NCBI RefSeq assembly: GCF_019973615.1
Contig: NZ_AP024238.1
Coordinates: 372,001-436,000, forward strand
Source of the DNA: Rhodoferax lithotrophicus
GTDB taxonomy: Bacteria > Pseudomonadota > Gammaproteobacteria > Burkholderiales > Burkholderiaceae_C
DNA: 64,000 nucleotides
Direction: 5' to 3'
A model generated the notes under the pieces. The model worked only from the letters and a program-made list of their open reading frames with translations. It was not told where the DNA came from and did no database searches. This document shows, in pieces, positions 10,016 through 18,739 of the stretch. The position numbers and the translations under genes are program-made. How positions within the stretch are numbered: the first letter of the stretch is position 1; every line of letters begins with the position of its first letter.

Positions 10016-10615
10016 TTAGCTGCGAACGAAGACCAATAAAGCAGTGAAATCATTCTTATCCGCTGCACGCAATGCTGCGAGGTAATGCGCCCGCACCTCA
10101 TTGGCAGCGATCAGGTTGGCCCCGCTGCCCCAACTGAAAGCAGGCCGCCCCAACTGCTTCAACAATGCGTCAGTCATCATGCGTGCATGGCGGCCATTGC
10201 CATTGGGGAAGGGATGAATCCAAACCAGCGCATGGTGAAAACGCGCGGCCAACTCATCAGGATTAAACGTTTTGTTGTCGACCCAGTACCGTGCATTGCC
10301 CAGCAATTGATTCAGCTTGACCGCGACCAAGGTCCAGTCGCAGCCAATGTTCTTGTCCGAAGTGCGGAACTTACCCGCCCACTTCCAGGTTTTGTTGAAC
10401 ATCCTGCGGTGCAAGTCCCGGCAAAAACTCTCCGATAGCACCTCTGGCAGTTTGGCTCGGCGCAGCCATTTGGTGGCTTGAAGAATGTTCTCCTGCTCCC
10501 AGTCATTGAGTGCGCCCTTGGTTTCGATGTGCCGTGGGAGCAGGCCCGCCTTTTCATCCGGGTCCGGCGGCGTCTGCCCTTCTTGCGCGTCAAAGTCGTC
10601 AAGAATCAGCGCCAT
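10016..10615 (-). CDS. Fic/DOC-family protein (mobile mystery protein B)
   Basis: This 199-aa protein has a complete Fic core motif, HPFPNGNGRH, starting at residue 134 from the ATG at 10615. Fic proteins transfer AMP or related groups to target hydroxyls. The N-terminal sequence (ALILDDFDAQEG, then LNDWEQENIL) is that of the 'mobile mystery protein B' family, which is nearly always paired with an HTH partner. Here that partner is the overlapping upstream gene, and the two are probably co-transcribed as a toxin-antitoxin-like unit. An in-frame GTG at 10627 is an alternative start. Confidence 0.88.
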   Translation of the reverse strand: MALILDDFDAQEGQTPPDPDEKAGLLPRHIETKGALNDWEQENILQATKWLRRAKLPEVLSESFCRDLHRRMFNKTWKWAGKFRTSDKNIGCDWTLVAVKLNQLLGNARYWVDNKTFNPDELAARFHHALVWIHPFPNGNGRHARMMTDALLKQLGRPAFSWGSGANLIAANEVRAHYLAALRAADKNDFTALLVFVRS

Positions 10616-11067
10616 AGCTGCGACCACTTTCCGCGCAGCAACTCATCCGCACGGCGCGCCACCTGCTTTTGAATGCGCTCGTCCGTGGGCCTTTGGTCTT
10701 CCAGGCTCATGGTATGCGCCACCCCGTAGACCTCTTCTTGCGCCAACTGCCTGGCCCGGTTCTGCACCACTTCCGTCAGCGGCTTGCGCGGCACCAGGGC
10801 ATAAACCAGCTCGCAGTCCAAGCCGTCGGCCAGCTTGCGCAACTGCGCCAGCGAGATGCGCTCCTGCGCTTCAGATTGCTCTGACTTGTGCAACGTGGAA
10901 CTTGTGATGCCCAGACGCGCGGCCTGCTGGCGCTCGGTGCGGCCCAGCGCCTCGCGGATTTCTTTCAGCCAGCCGCGCGAGGGGGCACGCTTTGCCAGCA
11001 AAACCCCATAGGCAGCGACCGCTGCCTGGAGCTGCTCTAGCCGGAGATGGTTGAATTCAGAGGACAT
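10606..11067 (-). CDS. helix-turn-helix protein (mobile mystery protein A)
   Basis: This 153-aa protein has an XRE-like helix-turn-helix at about residues 45-95 (TERQQAARLGITSSTL, then ISLAQLRKLADGL). It is the usual partner of the Fic-type mobile mystery protein B. Its 3' end overlaps the start of the fic gene by about ten bases, indicating translational coupling. The likely role is autoregulation and perhaps neutralisation of the Fic protein. Repeated GCTTRCCT motifs in the region upstream of the start are candidate operators. Confidence 0.85.
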   Translation of the reverse strand: MSSEFNHLRLEQLQAAVAAYGVLLAKRAPSRGWLKEIREALGRTERQQAARLGITSSTLHKSEQSEAQERISLAQLRKLADGLDCELVYALVPRKPLTEVVQNRARQLAQEEVYGVAHTMSLEDQRPTDERIQKQVARRADELLRGKWSQLWR

Positions 11068-11068
11068 T

Positions 11069-11181
11069 TTGCTTGCCTATAAACGATCAAAGTTGAGTTG
11101 AATGGTAGCCTATAGAAAAGCATTGATCAATTTTACGATTCATTAAAGGCAAGCAATTACTTAAAGTCTGCTTACCTTTAT
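11069..11181. promoter_or_regulatory. repeated GCTTRCCTWTA motifs upstream of mobile mystery A
   Basis: TTGCTTGCCTATAA (11069-11082) is repeated in inverted orientation as TTAAAGGCAAGCAA (11143-11156), and again directly as GCTTACCTTTAT (from about 11170). The first copy touches the start codon of the HTH gene. The arrangement suggests cooperative operator sites for the HTH protein, or ends of a mobile unit. Confidence 0.45.
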
Positions 11182-11271
11182 GGAAGCATTCTGAATCTCA
11201 GGCAGGTCAAAATCCAAGCTGATTTGGTATCTTTGCATGCCAGTGGGCAAGGTTGAGGACTCAAGAAAAAT

Positions 11272-11460
11272 GCCATACAGCGCGGCAGCCTGGACCCGGT
11301 GCTGAGCGAATGGCTGCCCGACCCCTTGCCGCTGAACGTGGTCTACCCCCAGCGCCGCCACCTGTCAGGCAAGGTGCGCGTCTTTGTGGACTGGATCGCC
11401 GCTTTGTTCAAGGAACATGGCGGGATACAGCTGCGGTCTAGTGTGCGCTTTGCTGGGTGA
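11272..11460 (+). pseudogene. duplicated 3' fragment of the LysR gene
   Basis: This stretch repeats 9667-9859 of the intact LysR gene. It starts in GCCATRCAGCGCGGCAGCC and runs through the stop codon, with about ten mismatches in 185 bases by eye. In frame it encodes only the last 60 or so residues and has no start or DNA-binding domain. It is followed by the same family A repeat as the intact gene. Homology stops abruptly at its left edge, after AT-richer sequence. Confidence 0.85.
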
Positions 11461-11470
11461 TTTCTTGAAT

Positions 11471-11533
11471 GAAATCACTTGTTAGCCGAGGTGAATCGTT
11501 GGCCTGTAGCTATAAATTTAATGGTGAATTGAT
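11471..11533. repeat. dispersed repeat, family A, copy 3
   Basis: Third copy of the family A repeat, from GAAATCACTT to GTGAATTGAT. It sits after the LysR fragment just as copy 2 sits after the intact gene. The rest of 11461-11559 holds nothing else recognisable. Confidence 0.6.
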
Positions 11534-11559
11534 ATGCACTGACCAACCCTGCAAACGTA

Positions 11560-13281
11560 TCAAGCAATGGCTAGTGCGGCGCAAAACTGCTCGCGCAGAG
11601 CTTGCAGGCGGGTGGGATTGATGGCACCACTTGTGACGGCCTTCATAACCTCAACGGGCTTCTTGTCGCGATCTGGCACAGGAATGCCAAGAAAGGTTTC
11701 CAGGCAATCGTTGAACTTCACTGGCGCGGCCAGCGTTACCGATGTTGCACACGTTTCGATGAGATCGTTGACTGCCCCGTGATGGTCTTTGTCGTTGTCA
11801 TCATCCAGCATCACGCCATGTGGAATGCCGTAGGCAGACAGCAACGCCATGTATCGGTGGAGATTGAACTTTCCTAAGGCATCAATGACACACACGCGGT
11901 GGGGTGCCAGGTCATGCCATTCGTTCGCCAGCAGATAGTTGAACAAGGCGCGTTCGGTGGCACCTTCCACAAGCAGCACCCTGTCGGCGAAGAACAGCGA
12001 AGCACGCTCGCCATCAAGCCAAAGCTGGAATCGAAACCGCTCTTCCTGCTCTGCAATGTGAGCCTGTGGCGGCTGCGCGATCATGGCCTTGGCTCGTTTC
12101 TTGGCACCCTCATCAATGCTCGGGTCTGCCACAAAGGCCTGCAATGCCTCCATCAGTTCGCCCCCTTTATCGAAGATGTCCTTGATTTGACCGCCCTTGG
12201 GTTGGAATGCTTGGCTTGCCCCGTTCTCTCGTTGTATGCGGACGAGCTGGCCGATTTGCTCGGCAGCCTTTCCGGCAAAGGTTGGTGAATGCGTCGTAAT
12301 GATTACCTGCTGTCCCGCCTCTGCGCCAAGTCGGCGCAAGTGGTAGGCCATACCCTCTTGCTGGCTCGGGTGCAAAAAGGCTTCCGGCTCCTCGAACAGC
12401 ACGAGGTTAAACGACGGGTTGAATTCCTTTTTGTCGGCTTTTTTGTCATCCTTGAAAGTGGGCGCCAAGCGTATTAACTCGTAGATGACAGAGCGTTGGA
12501 AGCCGTGACCGTAACGTTCGAGGTCGAACCCAACGTCGCCCAGGGCTGCATCCACGAACGCGAATTTCACCAACGATTTCGATATGTCTTCCGGGGCTAC
12601 AGAGCTGATCGACAGGTCAATCTGGATACTCCATGACGAGATCGCAGTGTTCAGTGGTTTCGAAATCTCGCTCAGAAATCCATCATTCTTCTTGGCTTCA
12701 GCGTTGAACTTCTCGAAGGCAGCGGAAACATCCTTGAATGCTTCACTTTTCGCAACAACCTTCTTGAGCAGGAAGTTGAGCATGTTTCTCAGGGGAGATG
12801 GTCCGCTCATCTTGGTTTGCTCAGCCGGGGTTGTGAGTGCTGGCACGTAAATGATCTGGCCTACCTTTGCAGCGCCGACATTCTTGGCCCCGTAGAACAG
12901 CTCAGTGTCCAGTTCGCCATTGATCAGTCCAAAAATGTTGCTCTGACTCGCTTGCACCCGACCCTTATCGTCGGACTTGAAATAGCGGCGAACAGTGAGA
13001 CTTTGGTCAGTCACACCCGCCTTGTATTTTTCCGCGAGACCAACCCATTCGTCCTCGTCGAGATGAAATTTCAGTTGTACCCAGGACTCTGTGTCTTTTG
13101 CACCAGTTTTGGGGAAGTCGTCGGTCGACCATTTGAGGTCGTCATAAAACGCACGTAACGCATTGAGCACTGTGCTTTTACCAGCATTGTTGGCTCCGAC
13201 CAGAAGTGTGTAGTCGTGAGCCTCAATGCAAAGGTCGGTGACAGCGCGGTAGTTGTGGACTTTTATCTCTCTCAGTTTCAT
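11560..13281 (-). CDS. OLD-family ATPase with TOPRIM nuclease domain
   Basis: This 573-aa protein is an SMC/RecF-like ATPase fused to a TOPRIM domain, the architecture of OLD (overcoming lysogenization defect) nucleases. Walker A is GANNAGKS at residues 29-36. Walker B is in the segment FEEPEAFLHP near the middle, followed by a TTHSP switch. The TOPRIM domain shows LLVEGATER and later an acidic DDDNDKD metal site. Class 2 OLD proteins act with a UvrD-like helicase (Gabija), but no helicase gene adjoins, so a class 1 stand-alone enzyme is more likely. A defence role is inferred from family and from the island-like setting. Confidence 0.88.
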   Translation of the reverse strand: MKLREIKVHNYRAVTDLCIEAHDYTLLVGANNAGKSTVLNALRAFYDDLKWSTDDFPKTGAKDTESWVQLKFHLDEDEWVGLAEKYKAGVTDQSLTVRRYFKSDDKGRVQASQSNIFGLINGELDTELFYGAKNVGAAKVGQIIYVPALTTPAEQTKMSGPSPLRNMLNFLLKKVVAKSEAFKDVSAAFEKFNAEAKKNDGFLSEISKPLNTAISSWSIQIDLSISSVAPEDISKSLVKFAFVDAALGDVGFDLERYGHGFQRSVIYELIRLAPTFKDDKKADKKEFNPSFNLVLFEEPEAFLHPSQQEGMAYHLRRLGAEAGQQVIITTHSPTFAGKAAEQIGQLVRIQRENGASQAFQPKGGQIKDIFDKGGELMEALQAFVADPSIDEGAKKRAKAMIAQPPQAHIAEQEERFRFQLWLDGERASLFFADRVLLVEGATERALFNYLLANEWHDLAPHRVCVIDALGKFNLHRYMALLSAYGIPHGVMLDDDNDKDHHGAVNDLIETCATSVTLAAPVKFNDCLETFLGIPVPDRDKKPVEVMKAVTSGAINPTRLQALREQFCAALAIA

Positions 13282-13383
13282 ACCTGATTTCCCTGTGTTT
13301 TTTGTTTGTCGTACTACTCATGGCTCGAAGGTTGGCATCATGAATACAGTCGAGTCGAGAGCATAAGGGATTAATCGTAATCA

Positions 13384-14767
13384 CTATTGATTTGGTAGTG
13401 AACTGATGTCTCCAGAAAGCCCAGCCATTGCGGAATTGGCAATGTTCTCTGGTGCCTTCGGTACCACCACGTGCACAGGCATCTCCCCCCCATGCGCCAA
13501 AGTCCTCTGCAACTGCACCCCCTGCCTCCGCCCCACCCCCCCGCAAATTCCCCGCCACCCACTGCGCCCGAGCCACATTGATATGCCCACTGCTGGCCCA
13601 GCGCTTGGCCTCCAGTGCCGGGTTGTGCAGCATGGCAGCCAGCCAGACGGCCTCTGGCGCACTGAGGTGGTCGGCGTGTTTGCCAAAGTAGTGAAGTGCT
13701 GCCGCCTGCGCACCGCACAAGTTGCTGCCCCAGGGCGCGTTGTCCAGGTACAGGCGCAGGATGCGCGCCTTGCCCAGGGTTTGTTCCATTTCCACGGCGT
13801 AGAGCAGTTCGCGCAGCTTGCGCACGGGGGAGCGCTCACCGCCGGTGACCAGCAGTTTGGCCACTTGTTGTGACAAGGTGCTGGCCCCGCGCAGGGGGAT
13901 GCCGGAGCTGTCGATTGGCGTAAGCGCGGTGCGCTGGTTGCTGCGCAAGGCCTGGCCCATCTCCACCAGGTCGTAGCCGGGGTGTTCAAAAAAGCGCTGG
14001 TCTTCAGCGGCAATGACGGCGCGGGCCAGCAGGCTCTGGGCGCTCAGGGAGGTGGGCGGCAGGCCTTTACCGCAGGGGCTGCGGGCGTTGGCCCACTGCG
14101 CGGTGCCCAGGCCTTGCACGCTCATGCCTTGTAGCTGCGGCTCCAGCGTCAGGGTTTTGTCGGGCAGACTCAGGCTGGCGTGTAAGGCAAACGTGCCGTC
14201 GATCTGCGCCACGGCCAGCTCGGGGATGGCGCTGGCCAACAGCGCGTAGCCGTCGCGCACCGGGGTGGGCGGCAAGTCCATGTTCAACAGCAAACCGTTG
14301 GGTTTCAACTGGCCGTGCCAGGTGGCGTTGATGCCTCCAGTGGACAGCGTGCCGTGCAACTGCATGGCCCCCAGGCGCTGCACGGTGGCGGTCACGCTGG
14401 CCAGCCGCAAGGGCTCGCTGCCCCAACTGGGACTGCGCAGGCTGCAGGGTTGGCAGCTCAGGCGCATGGTGTGGCTGGTTGCATCCCACGCCACCTGCAC
14501 CGGGCCGATGCGGGTGGGCAGGGTGTGGCCGTCGAGCTGCTGCGCCAGCCAGGGGGTAGTGCCCAGCCAGATCAGCGACGGCACACCCATCTCCAGCGCG
14601 ACCGGGTCAACAAACACGCGGGTGGCCCAGGCGCCGTGTGGCGGGCGCAGCGCGGCGCGGGTGACCCAAAACAGCACCAGCAGGGTGATGACCCCCACCA
14701 CAAAAGCCAGGCCAAGCCCGTAGCAAAAGCGGTACGCGATGCGTGGCAAGGTGTTCAAGTGATTCAT
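13384..14767 (-). CDS. GT51 peptidoglycan transglycosylase-like protein with C-terminal frameshift
   Basis: An N-terminal membrane anchor (about 12-35) and a long variable region precede a glycosyltransferase family 51 domain. Its motifs are present: EDQRFFEHPGYD near 252, GASTLSQQVAK near 290, RKLRELLYAVEMEQ, and a YLDNAPWG segment. GT51 enzymes polymerise lipid II glycan chains. The reading frame is lost near residue 408, at a run of seven C on the plus strand (13536-13542). In the frame after the run the sequence continues plausibly to a stop at 13384, whereas the original frame runs on in low-quality sequence to 13223, over the start of the OLD gene. This is either slippage, a mutation or a sequencing error. 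The gene is the last of the exosortase locus, separated from it by a MITE-like element. Confidence 0.75.
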
Positions 14768-14770
14768 TTA

Positions 14771-15005
14771 ACCTAGATTCCTTAGTTGGACGCGCCCGAG
14801 TGGGCTGTCAGGGGCGTGTCTGGGTAGGCGCGACGACGCTGAAGGCTCCTGCCTTCGAGGAGGAGCAACGCCCCCAGGCACGTTCCTGGCGGCTCAATCG
14901 GGTGCGTAGCGCTGTCACCCAAAAGGTGAAGTGGATCAACGCTGAAAAGTCAATGTTCATAGGCGCTTACTGGTACTAATGAGCGGTCAACTGAGGAATC
15001 TAGGT
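14771..15005. mobile_element. 235-bp MITE-like element with terminal inverted repeats
   Basis: The left end ACCTAGATTCCTTAGTTG is matched in inverted orientation at the right end (CAACTGAGGAATCTAGGT, 14988-15005) with one mismatch. The element is flanked by TTA on both sides (14768-14770 and 15006-15008), a likely target-site duplication. It contains no complete transposase and an internal hairpin near 14848-14875. It lies a few bases upstream of the transglycosylase start, so it separates that gene from the rest of the exosortase locus. Confidence 0.75.
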
Positions 15006-15020
15006 TTAACGCTCCTGTGG

Positions 15021-15578
15021 TCATAGCGGTGTAGCCACCGTCATGGCGCGCCACGGCCCGCTGGACTGCCCTGCCACCGAGGCCCAGTACCAGGCCGACG
15101 CATCGGTAAAGCCCTGGCCCCGTGCGTCTTCGATGCGTTCACATACCCGCACGGCGCGGCCACCGCGCTCGGCCACAAAACAGCGCCAACGGGTCTGGTC
15201 GGCCTGCACTTCGAGTTGTTCGTGGTGGATGTGATAACCCAGGCCCCGGTAGCAGTCGGTGGCCGGGTGCAGCATGCGGGTGGGCTGGTTCACCTGGCGC
15301 AGTACCAGCACCTGGCGGCCATCGGTCAGACGTGCCAGCGTGCCGGGGAAGTGGCTGGCAAAACGTTGCTCCACCTCGCTGAGCGCCAAGGGTCGCAGCG
15401 GGTTACCTTGCCATTCAGTTGGCCATTCCACGCTGGGCCGGGACTGCGTTGTAGCTTGCACAGCCGCGTGTTCAGCCACGGCTTGGGCGATGCCCCACAG
15501 CACACACAGCGGCAGCAGCGCGGCCCACAGGGTTTTGTGCAACACACGGTTGACGAAACGGTTGGTTAGAAAGTTCAT
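15021..15578 (-). CDS. EpsI-like exosortase-associated protein
   Basis: This 185-aa protein has an N-terminal hydrophobic segment (about 14-34) and a periplasmic domain. The segment HPATDCYRGLGYHI, with a lone cysteine after TD, and the C-terminal SAWYWASV region resemble EpsI/DUF3485 proteins that are often fused to or encoded beside exosortases. The ATG at 15578 overlaps the exosortase stop as ATGA, indicating translational coupling. The family's exact function is not established. Confidence 0.7.
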   Translation of the reverse strand: MNFLTNRFVNRVLHKTLWAALLPLCVLWGIAQAVAEHAAVQATTQSRPSVEWPTEWQGNPLRPLALSEVEQRFASHFPGTLARLTDGRQVLVLRQVNQPTRMLHPATDCYRGLGYHIHHEQLEVQADQTRWRCFVAERGGRAVRVCERIEDARGQGFTDASAWYWASVAGQSSGPWRAMTVATPL

Positions 15579-16402
15579 GATGCTTTGCGCTCCCAAATCA
15601 TGACCCAGGCAATGCCAGCACACACCGCCGCCAGCGCCACCAGACCCACCGCATCATGGCTCCAACCGGGCAGGTATTGGCCCGTGGCTTGCAGCGCCAC
15701 CAGCACGGTGTTGCGCAGCACATTGCACAGCAGCACCAGCGAACCCACCAGCGGCAAGCGCAGCAAAAAGCTGCGGTTGCTGCGGCCCACAGCCAGTGCC
15801 ATCACGCAGGCGCTGAAGTAGCCTAGCCAGGCCATTTGCACGCCCGAGCAAGGTGCGTCGACGATGATGAGTTGCCCGTCCACCACCAGGCTGCTGCCGC
15901 TGCGCTCCACCGTGTGCGCCAGTGACAGCAGCCAGCGGCTGATTTCTGCCGTGACCACGCGCAGCGGAAAGCCCGCGTAAAACTGCAACGATGCCAGCAG
16001 CGGCAGTGACAACACCGACAAGCCCAGCACCGGAGCCACAGCCACCCGCGCAGGCAAAAACGCCAGCAGCCCTGCGGCCAGACTCAACAGGCCGGTGAGT
16101 GCCACGGCCAAGTCAGGCAGTTGATGATGCAGTGCGGTGGTGAGCAACACCCCCATCAACGCAGTGGCTTGCAACCCCAGGCGTGGCGCGGCCCGCAAAT
16201 GCTGGCGGTGTTGCCACAACAGGCCCGCCAGCGCAGCCAGGGCCAGCAGCCCCAGTGGGTCGTCCGAGCCGTCAAGCATGCGCTGACCCATCCACCACCA
16301 AGTGGGCCACAGCGCCGCGGCCAGCAGGGCCAGCCAGCGCCACTCAGCAGCGGTGTCGATGGCGATGCCAAAGCGCACGAACAGGGGCATTTGCAAAAGC
16401 AT
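15575..16402 (-). CDS. exosortase family transpeptidase
   Basis: This 275-aa integral membrane protein has about eight hydrophobic segments. The exosortase catalytic residues are visible: cysteine 185 in APCSGVQM, arginine 230 in NVLRNTVL and histidine 249 in WSHDAVG. Exosortases cut PEP-CTERM tails and are thought to transfer the protein to a surface anchor. Only one target is seen nearby, the VIT/VWA protein immediately upstream, ten bases away, so this looks like a dedicated single-target system. I cannot assign the exosortase subclass. Confidence 0.9.
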   Translation of the reverse strand: MLLQMPLFVRFGIAIDTAAEWRWLALLAAALWPTWWWMGQRMLDGSDDPLGLLALAALAGLLWQHRQHLRAAPRLGLQATALMGVLLTTALHHQLPDLAVALTGLLSLAAGLLAFLPARVAVAPVLGLSVLSLPLLASLQFYAGFPLRVVTAEISRWLLSLAHTVERSGSSLVVDGQLIIVDAPCSGVQMAWLGYFSACVMALAVGRSNRSFLLRLPLVGSLVLLCNVLRNTVLVALQATGQYLPGWSHDAVGLVALAAVCAGIAWVMIWERKAS

Positions 16403-16411
16403 GGTGTTGAC

Positions 16412-18538
16412 TCAGAAACAGTTGTGATGCGCACGGGCTTGGGCGCGGCGGCGGCGCACGGCCAGCATGGCCAACACCGAGATCGTCACCAGCATCGCGC
16501 CCCAGGTGGCAGGCTCAGGCGTGCTGGGCACTTCAGCGCCCAGAGCCGAGTTCTCTACACCTTGCGGCAGCGGTAAGGGTTGGTTGACGCTGGTGCTGTC
16601 TGCCGGGGCCTTGTTGCGCACCACTTGGTCGACAGCCAGAAAGCTGGTGTACTGGGTCAGCAGGCTGTATTTCAGGCCCAGCTCGGTGATGGCTTCTTTG
16701 GCGGCATTGCCACCTTCAATCGCTTCCTGGTCACTCAGCGTGGCAATGCGATGCCGCGCCCACAGGTGGCGCAGGGCGGCGGTATCCGATGTGTTGTTGG
16801 CGCTGATGGGCATGCTCAAGTGCAGCGGGCCGTTGGGGCTGTTGCCGTCCACCACCAGTTGACCCTTGGCCTCACCGCGCCATTTGCCAAACACAATCAA
16901 CGGGCGCTGGGCCAGCAAGTCGGGCACTTGAGCCGGTTCCACGTCGTACACGTCCAGGCCTTCAAAGCGCACTTTGACGTTGGTGAGCACGGGCGAGTCG
17001 ATCATCTTGCGGAAACGGTTGGCTTGTTCGGCGGCTTCTGAAGGCTGGGTGATGATGAACGGTTCGCCCATGCCGGCGCGGGCCAGGCCTTCCATCAGGT
17101 GGCGGTTGACGCTGGAGCCAATGCCAAACGAGAACACATTGGCGCTGCTGAGGTGCTGGCGCACCAGCTCAAAGGCTTCGCGCTCTACGGTGACATAGCC
17201 GTCGGTGACCACCACCACGGTGCGCGACACATCGGCGTTCTTGGGCTGGGCATAGACCCGTTTCAGGGCCGGGATCAGCTCGGTGCTGCCACCGCCGCCT
17301 TCCTGGTCAATGGTTCGGATGGCTTGCTCGATGTTGGCCTTGGTGGCGGGCACCGACTGCGGGCTCAGGAAACGGTTGCTGCCCGAGAACAGCAGCACGT
17401 TGAAGGTGTCACTGGGGCGCAGGCCGCCAATCAGTTCACGCAGCACGCCCTTGGCGGTGTCCAGCGGAAAACCGTGCATGGAGCCCGAAATATCCACCAC
17501 AAAGATGTAGTCACGCGGGCTGATGCTGGCCGCTGGCGGGGCCTTGGGCGGCTCCACCATGGCCAGGAAAAAGTTCTCGTCCTGGCCTTTGTAGAGCATT
17601 ACGCCGCTTTCGATCTTGTCACCGGCCAAGCGGTAGTTCAGGATGAAATCGCGGTTGTTGGTGGGCTCGTCCGTGGGGTTCAGGCCGACCACGGTGGCTC
17701 CGCCTTGCTCGGTGGCGTTGTGAATGGTGTGGGAGGGCGATGTCAGCTCTTTCAAGCCAACGGGGGTGTTGAGCGTGATGTGGATGTCAAACGCAGGCTG
17801 GCTGGCGCTGGTGGGCGTTTGCTGGCCGTGTGGCAGCGTGGGCTGTGCCACCCAGGTGGCGTTGGCCTGCCCACTTTGCGGGCTGTTGTAGCGCGGGCCG
17901 ACCACGGTGGGGAAGACAAACTGGTACTTGCCGTCAAGGGGCAGCAACAGCTCGGTGTAGCGCAGTTCCACCTTCACGTCGTCACCGGGCATGATGTTGG
18001 CCACGTTCATCTGGAACACGTTGGGCAGGTGCTGCTCCAGCAGGGCGGCGGTTTTGCCCTCTTGTTTGGCGGCCTCATATTCGATCTTGGCCTGTTGCTT
18101 CTCGCGGATTTTGGCGGTGATCAGCCGGTCGGCCAGGCGCACGTTCATGCCGTGGACGGCGGCACGGGTGGAGCCGGGGAACACGTACTTGGCTTCGATG
18201 GCACGCTGGCCTTCGTTTTTGTAGGTTTGCAGCACGGTCACGTCGGCAATCACACCGCTGACCTGCACATTCACCTGCGTGGATTTCAGCGGTAACTGGT
18301 CCAGCGTGGGGTCACTGCTTTTGACGAAGAAGTAAGGGCTCTCGGTCTTTTGGCGCGGGGCGGCATCGCGGTCTTGCGCTTGTGCCGGGCTGCTGACCAG
18401 CGCCACAAAACAGGTGGCGGCCAGGAGTGTGGTGGACAGCCACAACCAGCGTGGTTTGTGAGCGGGGGCAGGTGCTGCCCGCGTGGCAGCAGGGGTCGAA
18501 AGGCTTGCGGTGGCGGTTGCCGAAGCTGCGAAGGCCAT
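16412..18538 (-). CDS. VIT and VWA domain protein with PEP-CTERM-like tail
   Basis: This 708-aa exported protein starts at the ATG at 18538, preceded by GGAGA; a longer frame to 18709 lacks support. A signal-like hydrophobic segment lies near residues 35-55. The VIT domain (about 70-200) is followed by a VWA domain (about 340-520) with a complete MIDAS: DISGSMHG, a GGGGSTEL threonine loop and TDGY. The C-terminus is a sorting tail: PEPATW, a hydrophobic stretch, then RRRR. It is the probable substrate of the adjacent exosortase. Similar VIT/VWA proteins are targets of the marine proteobacterial dedicated sortase system, an analogous arrangement using a different enzyme. Confidence 0.92.
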   Translation of the reverse strand: MAFAASATATASLSTPAATRAAPAPAHKPRWLWLSTTLLAATCFVALVSSPAQAQDRDAAPRQKTESPYFFVKSSDPTLDQLPLKSTQVNVQVSGVIADVTVLQTYKNEGQRAIEAKYVFPGSTRAAVHGMNVRLADRLITAKIREKQQAKIEYEAAKQEGKTAALLEQHLPNVFQMNVANIMPGDDVKVELRYTELLLPLDGKYQFVFPTVVGPRYNSPQSGQANATWVAQPTLPHGQQTPTSASQPAFDIHITLNTPVGLKELTSPSHTIHNATEQGGATVVGLNPTDEPTNNRDFILNYRLAGDKIESGVMLYKGQDENFFLAMVEPPKAPPAASISPRDYIFVVDISGSMHGFPLDTAKGVLRELIGGLRPSDTFNVLLFSGSNRFLSPQSVPATKANIEQAIRTIDQEGGGGSTELIPALKRVYAQPKNADVSRTVVVVTDGYVTVEREAFELVRQHLSSANVFSFGIGSSVNRHLMEGLARAGMGEPFIITQPSEAAEQANRFRKMIDSPVLTNVKVRFEGLDVYDVEPAQVPDLLAQRPLIVFGKWRGEAKGQLVVDGNSPNGPLHLSMPISANNTSDTAALRHLWARHRIATLSDQEAIEGGNAAKEAITELGLKYSLLTQYTSFLAVDQVVRNKAPADSTSVNQPLPLPQGVENSALGAEVPSTPEPATWGAMLVTISVLAMLAVRRRRAQARAHHNCF

Positions 18539-18739
18539 GGTGATGTTCTCCAGAGAGCGTGCGATATTGCACGATGGAGAGAGCATCTCGCGCCACGGAG
18601 AAGCCAGTTGGAAGGCTTTGGGTGCTTGTGTGAAAACTGTGTGAAGACCGTGTGATGCCGTGATGCTCAGGTTTTTGTGTTTGGTGTAAAAGGTTGCAAC
18701 TTGAGGCAAAATACACCCAATTTAAGAGAGGGGTTCTAT

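Noticed and set aside
11253..11441. 62-codon open frame in the LysR fragment
   Set aside because: It is in a different frame from the LysR homology, so it is not a truncated regulator.
13223..13383. C-terminal extension of the transglycosylase into the OLD gene
   Set aside because: Sequence after the C run in this frame is unlike the family and overlaps a better-supported start; a frameshift explains it.
14743..14979. 78-codon open frame across the MITE-like element
   Set aside because: It starts inside the antisense transglycosylase gene and crosses the element boundary; no transposase motif could be recognised.
17099..18295. 398-codon open frame antisense to the VIT/VWA gene
   Set aside because: Shadow of the conserved gene; glycine- and histidine-rich sequence without domain features.
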